Below, one piece after another: positions 35,456 to 46,401 of a DNA stretch of 64,000 bases (within the stretch, counting starts at the first letter, position 1; the number at the start of each line of letters is the position of its first letter). Origin of the DNA: Colocasia esculenta (taxonomy: Eukaryota; Streptophyta; Magnoliopsida; Alismatales; Araceae). The DNA lies in assembly GCA_014218235.1 (NCBI GenBank), contig CM024753.1:189696348-189760347 (forward strand). The letters are read 5' to 3'. The notes beneath the pieces are model-generated. The model was not told where the DNA came from. It did no database searches and was given only the letters and a program-made list of their open reading frames with translations. The translations under genes were made by a program, and so were the position numbers.

Positions 35456-37660
35456 TGGTCATGAATGTATATATGTACCATACAAGGTAAGTTTCTGAAG
35501 AACAAAATGAAGAGATCTGATTGCGTACGGTACAAAAGAATCCGACATCCCATTTAATGGAACGTCCCACGTACGGTATCATGTCATATCAAAAAGCATT
35601 GCGAGTTTTTATCTTAAGTACTACCCTAGGTTACTCAAGTAAAGGTACACAATACTCCCGTTATCAATGTGCAACGGTCCTATCAGCAGATGTGGGTAGC
35701 TGGTGCATGAAGGATATAGGAGTCTTGCAGACATAGATAAGGAACCTCAACAATATATATGAAGGAATATAGTATGGACAAATATTCAGAAATAGAGAGC
35801 CATCTACTCTATAGGTAATATTGCTGATATCAGACTAATTGAGAGGGGGTCGCAAACTGAAACAAAAGCTGAGTAATGTTTGACCGAACACGATCTTAAA
35901 GCCGACAAAAAAGGCAGAAATAATTAAAGCTTTTCACCAGAGACATGCACCAAAGCTCTAGGCATATAGCAAACTATTGTTAGAACAAAGTTCGTGGTGT
36001 ACCCTCCAAACTTTGAAGAACAATATATTCTGTGACACGAACCCACTGTGCAGGCCGTAATCACTATAAGCGAGGTCTTATAACCAAAATTGCTAGCTAC
36101 AACCGCGGAGCAATTGGCCGAGTTAACTCAATGGCCATCTATCTTATCCATCCTCCGAGTATGAAATAGAGGTCAGAGTACATGTCGCACTTAAGATGAT
36201 CGGATTAATTTGTTCCCAAATAACAAATATAATAATACTGTGTGGTGCAGCTACTTTCTGAAACAACGTACCCAAGGTACTCACTCGCAGGAGTAATGAT
36301 CAGGGGAAAACCTTGGTGGCAGACAAAATCTGAAATCAGTGATATATATATCTTTGGTCATGATCGGTCTGATTCCCTGCAGTCCACAAAATTAGTACTT
36401 GCCATTAGATTGTGAGATCCCTGATGCTGTGATGAAGAAATTCCAAACATCAACGTCTGAGGCGTTGTAGACTTGAACACGAATGTAAAAATGTAGATAA
36501 GCGTTTATGAACTTGTCTTCTCACAGAATACATATATTCCTTGATGTGTAAATTTGTAGTGTATTAAATTTCAGTATTTCCATAACTAGGAGAACGGAGA
36601 GCAGTATATATATCGATCTGTATATTCACATACCCATCTACCTTAGACGGAGAGAGAGGGAGAAGGGAACTAAATAGGGAGATTGATAGACGAAGTAGAA
36701 AGAGGGATTCTAACAAATATATATGAACTTTTCTAGGAGGATGAACACAGTATGCGGTAGAAAAAAAAAAAGCCCATGGCCATGGATACCGCCTATTCCT
36801 CTTCTGTCAGCAATTTCGACCACGAACTAACAGGTGGCCACTAAATTAAGATGTCAGCCAATACCCAACTATGTGTTTGGCATTTGCATGCGAAGAAGAC
36901 CATAGGCTGCTGTATCCCTGAATCCGAGGAGAAATGCTTACCTATGATGCAACGGCTTGCTCTGAGGTCTCGCTTAATATTGTTGCACCTCCATGTCGAG
37001 GCAGACGGCTTCGTCCACCCAAAGCATCCGACTTTTATCTATCTATGCACAGGAATAAGAGCAGCAGACGCCTCACCGCGCCCACGGTGTCGCGGTAGAA
37101 GTGGCAGCAGGAGAGATCAAAAAGGATCGCATGATCTTTCTATACCCACAGCCACATAGGATTGTGGACAAGGGAGAAGGATCAATGCGATCCCTTTGGA
37201 TACTTCCTTGAGCCACAAGCAGGAGAGATCGAACAATATGGGTGATACCCCCTTTGATCGATGTATCAGTCGCTCTTCTTGTTCGTTGATCTCCAGCCCC
37301 CCCTCCAACATCCTTTTCCTCTTCTTCCATCTTTTTCTCACACCACCTAGCAAACTTCAAGCCTACAACTGTGGAATGGCTACCTTCCATATAAAAAGGA
37401 GGATAAGGGCCTTCAGGCCGAGTAGTATGGCCTCCTTCATGGCCTTGCCCGGAGATCCATAATTACCATTATGCCCTCCAATTAGGGTTAGTTTACCTTT
37501 GAGAATAATAATCCAGATCATATGTGTGAACAACAAAAGTCGATGACTAAGTTTCAGGAACATGTATACATCCAGACACTGTCATTGGACCTTTCAAAGA
37601 CAGATAGGGAAAATCATGTGAAGAAAAGCATCGGTATTGATGGGGGTGTGTTTTCACAAG

Positions 37661-38332
37661 GAAAGATATTTAGTGCACATTAAGAATATGTATTAAGTTG
37701 GGCACACTTAGAGGTATGCCACATCAACTCTTAAAATTAGAGTTGATGTAATTCAACTTTGACGGTGTTACCGTAAGTGTAACATAGGTCGACTAACGCC
37801 GAGATAACCGTTGAGGTGTTCCTTGCCAATGTGTGAGCCGAGACTACCAAGTCGATGAATCCCGTCTGAGACGCACTTGGTCGACGTGAGACGCTAGTTC
37901 CGAGCTCCCGACCTGACCTGCAAAGCCTGCCGAGAGGCCTCGGCAGAGAGACACTCCGACGCTTTTGTCAGTCGCTAGCCGAGCAGAAACGCTGTTCTAT
38001 CCCAGAGGCTAGGCCTTTCTGCTCGGCTAGCGACTGACAAGAGCGTCGAAGTGTTTTCTCGCCGAGGCCTCTTGGTGGGCTTTGCAGGTTAGGTCGGGAG
38101 CTCAGAACTAACATCTCACGTGGGCCAAGCGCATCTCAGACCGGATTCATCGACTTGGTCGTCTCGACTCACACATCGGCGAGAAACACCTCTGTGGTCA
38201 CGTAGGCTTGAGCCGACCTATATTACACTTACGGTAATAGGTGGTAGAAAATATACTCTCAAAAGATGTGGCACACCCCTATAAGTTGTGCACATTTAGT
38301 GCACACTAAAAGATATGCACTAAATCCTTTCC
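37661..38332. repeat. Long inverted repeat (foldback / MULE-like MITE)
   Basis: Two arms of about 320 bases meet at a spacer of about 26 bases (37990-38015). The inner arms are GTCAGTCGCTAGCCGAGCAG-type sequence and its inverse; similarity continues outward through CTTGGTCGACGTGAGA / its inverse and TTACCGTAAGTGTAA to outer ends GGAAAGATATTTAGTGCA and (inverted) GGAAAGGATTTAGTGCA. Long terminal inverted repeats starting with G resemble Mutator-like foldback elements, but I could not find a convincing 8-9 bp target duplication. The transcript would form a long hairpin. Confidence 0.8.
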
Positions 38333-40732
38333 CGAGGCAAGACCACTTGTTAAATATGCTTCAATCACGTGGCTACACATTGTGTGAACCATATATCTCA
38401 GCAACTCCTCTCCTTATTTCTGCTCAATCATTTTGGCATTCATGTGATTCCCGTAGCTTCTACTTCCATAGCCATTCCTCTCATTGTTTTCATATGCTAT
38501 TAACTGGGCCTTGCTGGCATTCTTTAAGCTCTCTGTGGTCCTTATATCCCCGAAGCATTCATACCTTTCATTCCAGTGTCGCCATCTCTTGTAGGCCAAG
38601 TAGTTGAAGCCCTTTAAGATGAATACATGTGTGTGTGTAAACAAATAAAATAGATATATACTTGTAGCTACAAAGCCCATAATGTTTTATGTTTATGGAT
38701 AAGTAGTCATTGTCTTTCATAGGATGGACCATTAAGACTGCTGGTGCCCTGTGATCATTTAAGAAAGCACCTCAAGGGAGCATAATTCTCAGGTGGAAGG
38801 ATATCACTTCTTCTAATATCGGTATATTCTCCAATGCCCAACTCATTCCTGCCTTCGCCCGTGCTCTTGATACGTTGGCCCCACTGCTCGCCATATATAT
38901 CTGCTTTATCCATGCGACCGAATGATCCCCTTTGTCTTCTATATGATTGGCACTTAATTGGCGTGTCGGCAAGCGGCAACTAGAGATACATTAGATTTCT
39001 CCTTCCTCCCCCTTTCAATTCCTGAGATATTATGCTATGCCCAAAGGACATGAGCTACTGCTAGCCACTTGCTCCACCGCGCATGCGGGACGAGTTCTAC
39101 CTCTTGCTCCTGCCGTCCGTTTAATTAATGTCACCATCTTAGGCACTTCAAACATCTAGCTAGCTTACGGATAATAATCCCGATCAAAGGTTACACCTGA
39201 AGACCGTGTAGTACGCCAAGGGCATCTGTTCGACGCTTGGCTCCATTGCGTTAGGGGAAGAGATGGTAGTATATAGGAAGAGAGCAAGCAAATCACTACA
39301 TCAGTAACAGAGATCTACAACTAGCACGACATATCGGCAGGAAAAGGTGGGGCTGGGGTGGTGTAAATAGAGGGGGTGGCCGATGCTGCCGGGGCCTTAT
39401 TTTGATGAGAAGGCCCTTCATGGTACAATTTGCTTGGTCCATCCTTGCGATGCATCTCTGACGCATTTGTTCCCACCTTTGCCTGACATGAATGTTGGAT
39501 TCCAGCCCCTCTTGCCACCAAACTGGTAGAGCACTGGGGACCCTTCTCTGATGCGGCCTTCATGCCCCCATTCCATCCCAATCCTCCACCATTCCCCAAA
39601 GGAGCCAATGGCAGCCACCCCCTTCCCACTCCCCACCTTTACCTATCTTTTGTTTCCCCATGTATGGGGAGGAGTCATGCTTTGGATCAGCCTGTGCCCT
39701 GCCGGGACCAGCATCCTCTTGCCCACTAGCTAGCACATGCTTGGCATTAAGTCCATAACTACTTCCTTCTTGTATTCACTTTGTGGAAGAAGAAGAGAGA
39801 AGATTGTTCCTTCCAGACATCATCCATGCTAGCTAGAAATCTTCTTTCTCTCGATCGTTCCCCACTGTGCCATTCGCATTCATCATCTCTGACTTTCTCA
39901 TTTTCATCAGCAGACTGAACCACCGTTACACTCATAAATCAGCTCTAGTAGTACTTAAGACTATATCTAAACTTGGTTAGTTGTTTACTACGAGCTCTCC
40001 CCTTATTACTTCCCAGTATTTTGATTTGACATATAAAAATGAAAAGCTATGTGAAACTCACACCCTTTTTTTCTATGACAAGTCAGTCTAGTTTCGATTA
40101 CAAGGGGAATGCAATTGTAACAGATATTACTCTTTAATAATTTAAAATTGAAGTCGAAAGCCTTCCTGCCGCCTGCATCATTGTGTTAAAAATGGGATCA
40201 GATCAGACTTCACAGTGCCATGAAAGCACCAAGACTGCCTTTGTGATGTAGCCATATCCTCTGCAAAGCATGCCGGTTCTTTATTCAGTGCCCACTGTCA
40301 CGCTTAGACCGGAGTTGTGTGGTGGATGATTGCACTTTGTGTAGCTGCAAAATGGTTCCACATACAGCTTGTGGTGGGAGGACACCCCGCTTCCCCCCAC
40401 TGTTGGAATACTAGCTTGCACTACCAGTGATGCCCAAGTAACCCTTGGACTTTTTATAATATATCTGTGTATGTATATACATGCGCACACACGTATAGTT
40501 GCTGTCTTCTTTCTGTCCTCGGATGTTAAGCAGGAGAACGACCAATTAATGTATCATGATGTGTCCAAGTACATGTGTAACCCCAAAATAATTTATTACG
40601 AAGAAACCAATTAGCAGTTATTTCTGAAGGAAAGGCTACGTACTATTATGGTTGTGTCTTTGACTAGGTGGTATCAAGGCAAGGAGAAATGTTTATTATC
40701 TGAGGAATCTAATAACCAGTTCAACATCAATT
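38333..40732. other. Intergenic region, no supported gene
   Basis: 2.4 kb of mixed composition. The block at 39330-39730 is less AT-rich and has overlapping ORFs on both strands, but none shows a domain. ATT at 40730-40732 is the left target duplication of CACTA element 2. Confidence 0.5.
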
Positions 40733-40908
40733 CACTACTAAAAAATTGACTTTTACCTACATCATATACCTACACGTTTGATAGTTGTAGATATTGAAAG
40801 GATATACCTACATAAAATAAAAAATATACCTACAACATATTTTATAGTAGGTATAAATATTTTTTTTATTCTTTTCCCTCCCAAAGCCCCGCTTTCCCTT
40901 TTCCCCTT

Positions 40909-40922
40909 CCCCCCCCCCCCCC
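40909..40922. repeat. C14 homopolymer
   Basis: Fourteen C in a pyrimidine-rich leader (40860-41000) just upstream of the captured exon. Confidence 0.9.
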
Positions 40923-41080
40923 TTTTTCTATCTTCCCCCCTTTCTATCTCGAAACCCCTCGCCTTCTCCTTTTCCATTTTTCCTACTCTCGTTTTCTCCC
41001 TCCTATGCCCTACTCCGCCAACGTTCACTGCACGTCACCGTCGCCGAGGAAGAAGGAGCTCCTTACGCCGTCGTCGTTCG

Positions 41081-41382
41081 ATCCCGGGGTCAGACCCGGC
41101 GCCGTTCGAGACCAGCAGTCCCAGGCGGAGGCACTCTTCAACCTCTGCCGCAACCGCCATCGAGAGATCCTCGGCCTCCGCCTCGGCCAACTCCTCCACT
41201 CCTCCGCCCACTAGGAGATCCGCACCATGCCCGCCGTCCTCCACAAGCAGCTCACGTCCGGCGGCGAGCTTTGGCCCCGGCTTCCCCCTTCCACCCAGCC
41301 CGACCTCAAGTCCCTCTTCCTCGCCTCCGTCCAACGCGAGGAGGTGAAGTCCATCTCCAAGAAGCTTTGCGACACGATCTCC
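41081..41382 (+). pseudogene. Captured N-terminal exon of an importin-5/KPNB3-like gene
   Basis: Importin-beta type karyopherins carry cargo into the nucleus through HEAT repeats. The frame at 41081-41110 reads IPGSDPAPFE; then, after a frameshift that also drops about a dozen residues relative to family proteins, the frame at 41110-41382 reads SQAEALFNLCRNRHREILGL, GQLLHSSAH, stop, then MPAVLHKQLTSGGELWPRLP and SVQREEVKSISKKLCDTIS. This follows the first HEAT repeats of plant importin-5-like proteins closely. The TAG at 41212-41214 and the frameshift disable it. The high GC contrasts with the AT-rich transposon around it, marking foreign origin. Orientation agrees with the transposon's terminal exon. 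Family call is from recalled motifs. Confidence 0.8.
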
Positions 41383-41895
41383 CCCCACCCACCCACCCAC
41401 CCTCTCCTCCTTCCTCTTTTTCTTCCATTTTTCCATTCTCCCGTTCTCCTTTAGATCTGCCTACCTCGTCGCTTTATCTCGTCTTCCTCTGTTGATCTCT
41501 CTTTTTCTAGTCGCCTTTGCCTAGCTTTCTCCGACTTACCCACCGCCTTCGCCCTTTCCTCTCCACCTTGTGCCCCCTCCTATTCCCCCTTCGTCACCGC
41601 CAGCCCTGGTTTCTCTCCTCGCCTTCCTTTTCCCTCCACCGTTTCCTGCTCATATCTGTAGCCTTGCTGGTATAACCCCTTTCTTGCTTGTTGTTCCTTG
41701 TTACTTTTAGATCAATCACTTTTTTTGTGTGGCTAGCCTCCCCACTCTTTTGTGCTCCATTTCTATCTTCACAGCCCACGCCCTCCTCTTCTCCCTCAAC
41801 AAATTTTGGGATCTTTCCAATCTCTGTTCCTATTGGAGATTGGTTTCCACCGGCCTCTGTCCCTTCTGCACATTATTGTGTTGTGTTTTTGCAGG

Positions 41896-42041
41896 TTATC
41901 ACACCCGTAAGAAGATTTTGGGAACGGAAGCCCCAGATTCAACTAAGTCAAGCCTCCAAACATGAGGTTCCCAGCCGCGTCGCAGCAAAGGAGGCGAACC
42001 GTAAAACGACGAGAGAGCCCGCAATCGTGGTGCCTTCGTGA
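41896..42041 (+). pseudogene. Possible exon in CACTA element 2, unknown product
   Basis: After a TTTTTGCAG acceptor-like site (ending about 41894) a frame reads VITPVRRFWERKPQIQLSQA and continues to a TGA at 42039-42041. I do not recognise it. It may be an exon of the transposon gene or another captured piece; the length is too short to decide. Confidence 0.3.
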
Positions 42042-43911
42042 AAAAATGTTCGCAAAGTCCTGGTGCAGCAAATTTCATGTGTTATCTTGATTCCTATACA
42101 AGTAACTAATGTGCATATTTTCGTGTTGTTGCTTCCATGTGCTGAAGTCAGGTTGCTTTATTTCCTTTTGGTCGTATGTTTACCTTCACATGAAGTAAGT
42201 TTTTGCTTATAGAGCCTCAGATCTGTACCCTCTCAAGTATCTTAATATAGTAGCCTACCTTTTTCTTTGCACATATTTTTTTGAGACAAATGAAGATTAA
42301 CTCATATCGGCACTAAAACTTGGGTTTGGTGGTGGCTAAGCAGCAGTGTTTTGTGGGAGGCTGTGCATAGGTAAGTGCTATGTTCTCCATGGTGTTTTCT
42401 GTATTTTAAAGGGTTGGTATGGGAGTCTACTGTTCTGCAGAGCAAGAAGGGATCGATCTGGAACAGGAGTTTGCTGATCGGGCTGGTGATAGTTGATTGG
42501 AGTAATTTGGTTCGATCTGTAAAGGACTAGGAGGATTTGATAGAGATTTGACCTACAAAGGAGGATTTAAAAGAGGTTAACAAAGGATTAATACTGCGCC
42601 AGGTAGGTTGATTTGCCTTCAAGCTTCCATTACTTTCTAAGTATGGATTTAAAGTTATTTTCTATGAAAACTTCTTCTCTTCAACTTCAGATCAGAAGCC
42701 ATGCTTCTATAATAAGTTTTGCTGAGTATATTAAGGCTAATTTCTATGAAAACTTCTTTTCGGCAACTTAAGATTAGGAGTAATAAGCTCTGTTGTTTAT
42801 GCTAATGATAAATTTTATAGAACCTTCTTATATATATGTATAAGTTTTTGGTTCATATTATTAGCTAACATAAGTTAAGTACATTTCTGTTGTAAGTTTT
42901 TGGTTCATATTATTAGCTAACATAAGTTAAGTACATTGGAACATTTCTGTTGTAAGTTCTATTTTGTAAGCTGTGATCTAAGTGATGTTAAGGATTTAAG
43001 ATTATTTTCTGTGGGATTCTATCTATGTGATTTAAGTATAGGTACATTGGATTACCTTTAGGGTCAGTTCTATTTTATATGTTAAATTCTATGTAATAAC
43101 ATGTTATTGAACTAGAACTGATCTCAGTTAATAAGAATCAGGTTTCTATTGTCCATAGGCAACTCAACATAGCTTCCAATCATCATCATTATCACTTGCT
43201 TCCAATTTCCCTTTCTGTAGCTTCCAATCATAGAAGTCTTCACTTGTTCTGCCGTTAACTATTATCCTTTCTCCTGTTGGTTCTTCTTCTTAACAAGATG
43301 TAGAAGGGATGATATCAATTTCTGTTAAAGCTGCAGCAGCACGTGACTCATTGAGTGATGATAAAGAATTGGATTAATACATGAGGTATTTCTATTGTTT
43401 CTTCCTCTAAAGTCTAGAGTTGTTAATATAGTGTTTTCTTTTGTTTAATATTTTGTTCATGTTGAAAATAGAGGTTAACTGCACTTGACAGTAAGAGGCG
43501 GTTCACATTAACTGCTGTAGTATCTCACAAGGATGAAGTTGGTAGGCTGAGGTAAAGACATATTTCCTTGTACATATGGCATTTGGCATTTATTAATTCT
43601 CCTCATCTTTGTTGGAACTGTTTGTTAATGGACATGATGTGTTGTCCTGAAAGTTGGGACAACATATTTTAAAACATCTTAGGTGGTTTGAGTTGGCCAA
43701 CGTCTGTATTTTTCTTTGAATAATGACTTTGATGCAGATACATCCTCTGCTATAAACCCTCCTTATTTTGCAAAATATTCTCTTTTGCTTCGGGTATGTT
43801 GCTTTTTTTTCTTTTGCTATCTTACACAGTTTTTCTTCTTCCACTTGTCCAGCATATAATCTAAGATAATGTACATATTGCATGATTGAGTGTCAAATTT
43901 TTACCTTGCAG

Positions 43912-44144
43912 AATGGGAAGTAGATGGTCCAGGAGGTAGCTTTGACAGCCTTAGCATTAGTTGCAGATTCATCTCAGGTGGGTTTGCAAACTATTCTTGT
44001 TGATTAGCTACATTTTTCATACAGTATCAATTATGTTTTGACTTTATTTTGCATCTCATGATGGTTCAAGAGCACTTTCAGAAGTACTATGATGTTGTGA
44101 TGCCTTACCTCAAGAGTATTATGATGACCACAACTGAAAGAGAG
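43912..44144 (+). pseudogene. Captured central exons of an importin-5/KPNB3-like gene
   Basis: Exon 43912-43977 follows a TTGCAG acceptor and reads NGK, stop, MVQEVALTALALVADSSQ; it ends at a GTGGGT donor. After a 92-base intron, 44070-44144 reads EHFQKYYDVVMPYLKSIM and ends GAAAGAGAG before a GTAGGA donor. This is the HEAT-repeat region in the middle of plant importin-5 proteins. The TAG sits where Gln is expected (CAG to TAG), and the acceptor before the second exon reads CAA where CAG is expected. Gene order (N-terminal exon first) and strand agree with the fragment at 41081-41382, suggesting one captured locus with the intervening exons lost. Confidence 0.82.
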
Positions 44145-44418
44145 GTAGGAAAGTTTGAGACTAGAGGCAAGTAAGGAGTGTTCATCGAGTATGGACCCGG
44201 TGAGTGACAAATGTTTTTTGACTAACTTTAATTTGATAGTGCCAATAAATAGAAAAGTCTGCAAATGTGTGTAATGTGTGCTTCCTAGGCAGTTGCCTAG
44301 AAGTCTCTAGTTAGCTTTTGTTCACATGTTAATTCATTATATTTTATTTCTTTGTTCATCGTTTGTCTATTTAGGCCGAGCTGCTGTTAACTTCTTTTAT
44401 TGTTTTCTTTCTATGTAG

Positions 44419-44460
44419 GTGTTGGTGGATGGGGCAAAACGATCACTATTTAGTGGTTAG
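44419..44460 (+). pseudogene. Terminal exon of CACTA-encoded protein, element 2
   Basis: Fourteen codons after a CTATGTAG acceptor, VLVDGAKRSLFSG then TAG. Element 1 has the same exon at 19870-19829 on the minus strand (VFVDEAKRTLFSG). Here the upstream transposon exon is missing, and the donor at 44145 of the importin-like exon joins in the same phase, so a spliced transcript would fuse importin sequence to this tail. Confidence 0.75.
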
Positions 44461-45704
44461 CACATATATCATTTTGGAAACACTTTGGTATAATTTTAGA
44501 CAAATAGATGTTGTAGATGTATATATTTGACATTAATATGAAAAGTGTTGTAAATGACCACAATATTTCATGAATGTGTCTATGTGTTTGAATGAATGAA
44601 TGTGACAATATTGAATGAGATAATGTGAATGAGGTTGGTGGATGTAACTAATGAATTGTGTTTGTTAAAATATAAAATGTGTGTGAAACTTACGACATTA
44701 AGTAAAGTACATGTACTACACAGGGTTGGCTTACTGTATTTCAATTAATCTACTATTTAATATTCATTTCCTGGATGTTTGCAGTGGCAATGTGAAGGTA
44801 GGTTTTGACTAGCTCAATTTTGGCATTGTTTCTGAATTGTAGAAAGCTGAGTTGTTGAATACCCATTTGTGGTGACCCCGAGGAACAAAGAATTCTAGCA
44901 AGTTGACACAAAGGAAATGTTTATACATACACTAATTGAACTCTTTTCTCACGCTTGGAGACATTACACTTGTTTCCAAAATCTTTCTACTGCTTGTTAG
45001 TTGTGAATTTTTGATAGTACTAAGTTATGATTGTGTATATGTTTCCAGAAAATTTGAGTTCGGCCTCTCACATTTCCTTTCTTGTGGATGTATCTGTGAC
45101 AACTTGATTTTGTTCTATTCTGCTATATTAAAGTAGTAATTGAAGTACTGCAAACATTTTTCCTATTGTACATTATACACTTGTTGATTTGTGTTTTGTT
45201 TCTCACAAGTTTTTCGAAACATTTTTCAGGATGGTTTTCTTACTTCTGGATATCTTTTCTTCACTTGGTTGAGTATAACATGGCAAATGGATTCATGCTG
45301 CCCAGTTTCTCCAACTTGACCCGAACAGATCAACTTCTATTTAGCACTATATATCACCTTCTAAACACTTTGGAAACACTTTGGTATAATACTTTGGTAT
45401 AATTTTGGACAAATAGATGTTGTGGATGTATATTTGACATTAATATGAAAAGTGATGTGGATGACCACAATATGTGTTTGAATGAATGAATGTGGCTATG
45501 TTGATAAAGTGTATGAATGAATGTGACTATGTTGATGAAGTGTATGAATGAATGAGATGATGTGAATGTGAATGAGTGAATGTTGAATTGTGATCGTTAT
45601 GAATGTATGTGTAAGAATATGAGGAGGAAAGGCAGGTGAATGAATGAATGTATGTAAGAATATGGACAGGAAAAACATGTGACATATTTTTTAATTCAGG
45701 TACA

Positions 45705-45950
45705 AAAACCTACGACATTTAACTTTGTAGGTATAAATAACCTACAACATTTCATTCTATAGGTAAATACAACCTACGACATTAAACGTTGTAGGTAAAG
45801 TACATGTACTTTACCTACGACTCTGTCGTAGGTAATAGTTTTACGAACATGTACTTTACCTACGACGAAAGCCGTAGGAAAGGTCGTAGATATAGATATG
45901 TACCTACGATTTTTGTCACATTACTGACGATTTTGGTCGTAGGTACAACT
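45705..45950. repeat. Subterminal repeats of CACTA element 2
   Basis: Many copies of CCTACGA(C/T) and TCGTAGG(T) in both orientations within 250 bases of the right TIR, as at 18100-18350. Confidence 0.85.
45791..45818. repeat. 28-bp perfect palindrome, CACTA element 2
   Basis: Identical to the palindrome at 18230-18257, centred on GTACATGTAC. Confidence 0.93.
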
Positions 45951-45966
45951 GTGTTTTCTAGTAGTG

Positions 45967-46401
45967 ATTGTTTATCAAATAATTTTAGTGGTTGGATAAG
46001 AGAGAGAAAGAAAAGTTTGATAAACTCTTAGCCAATAGAATTAACTGACAAACAGTTAGACTTTCTATGGACTAGACTAGTAACAAGTATTTCTCCAAGG
46101 CAAGAGCTCAATAGGTAGGAGCGGTTTAATTAGTAATCTTATGACAACATAACTTTTACAGCTTGTTTAATATATACTGTACCTAAATATTGACCACCAA
46201 AATATGTTGTACGTATGTCCTATAGCTTGGTGTTTGGTCCATTGTGTTTATAGGGTGGCTTCCTATTTGTTATTAACTTGTTGTCACCTTCTTGTTAAAA
46301 AATGTTCATGCCTTTGGAACGTGAATAGGAATGACGCATGATTGAATGTCAAATTCTAGATGCATTTTTTTTAATTCTATTATATTATCTACGACACATA
46401 C
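45967..46401. other. Short unassigned interval
   Basis: 435 bases of AT-rich sequence between CACTA element 2 and the truncated family A LTR. No feature seen except the ATT duplication at its left edge; the pentamer CATAC (46397-46401) is the predicted left target duplication of the next LTR. Confidence 0.6.

Larger units (their letters stand above)
34501..37660. other. Intergenic region, no supported gene
   Basis: About 3.2 kb of AT-rich sequence with simple repeats. Open frames are short and lack recognisable motifs (for example 36851-37159 plus, 37073-37390 minus). Confidence 0.55.
40733..45966 (+). mobile_element. CACTA (En/Spm) element 2 with captured importin-like exons
   Basis: 5,234 bp. 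The left end is CACTACTAAAAAA (40733-40745) and the right end, inverted, CACTACTAGAAAA (45954-45966). ATT flanks both sides (40730-40732, 45967-45969). Its right end matches the left end of CACTA element 1 and its left end matches that element's right end, so the two lie in opposite orientation. The interior reads on the plus strand: a GC-rich captured exon at 41081-41382, further importin-like exons at 43912-44144, then the transposon's own terminal exon (44419-44460) and a subterminal repeat array. No transposase domain is visible; it is a Pack-CACTA-type non-autonomous element. Confidence 0.93.

Noticed and set aside
41271..41495. Plus-strand ORF overlapping the captured importin exon
   Set aside because: Alternate frame of the same GC-rich exon; proline-rich and without family similarity.
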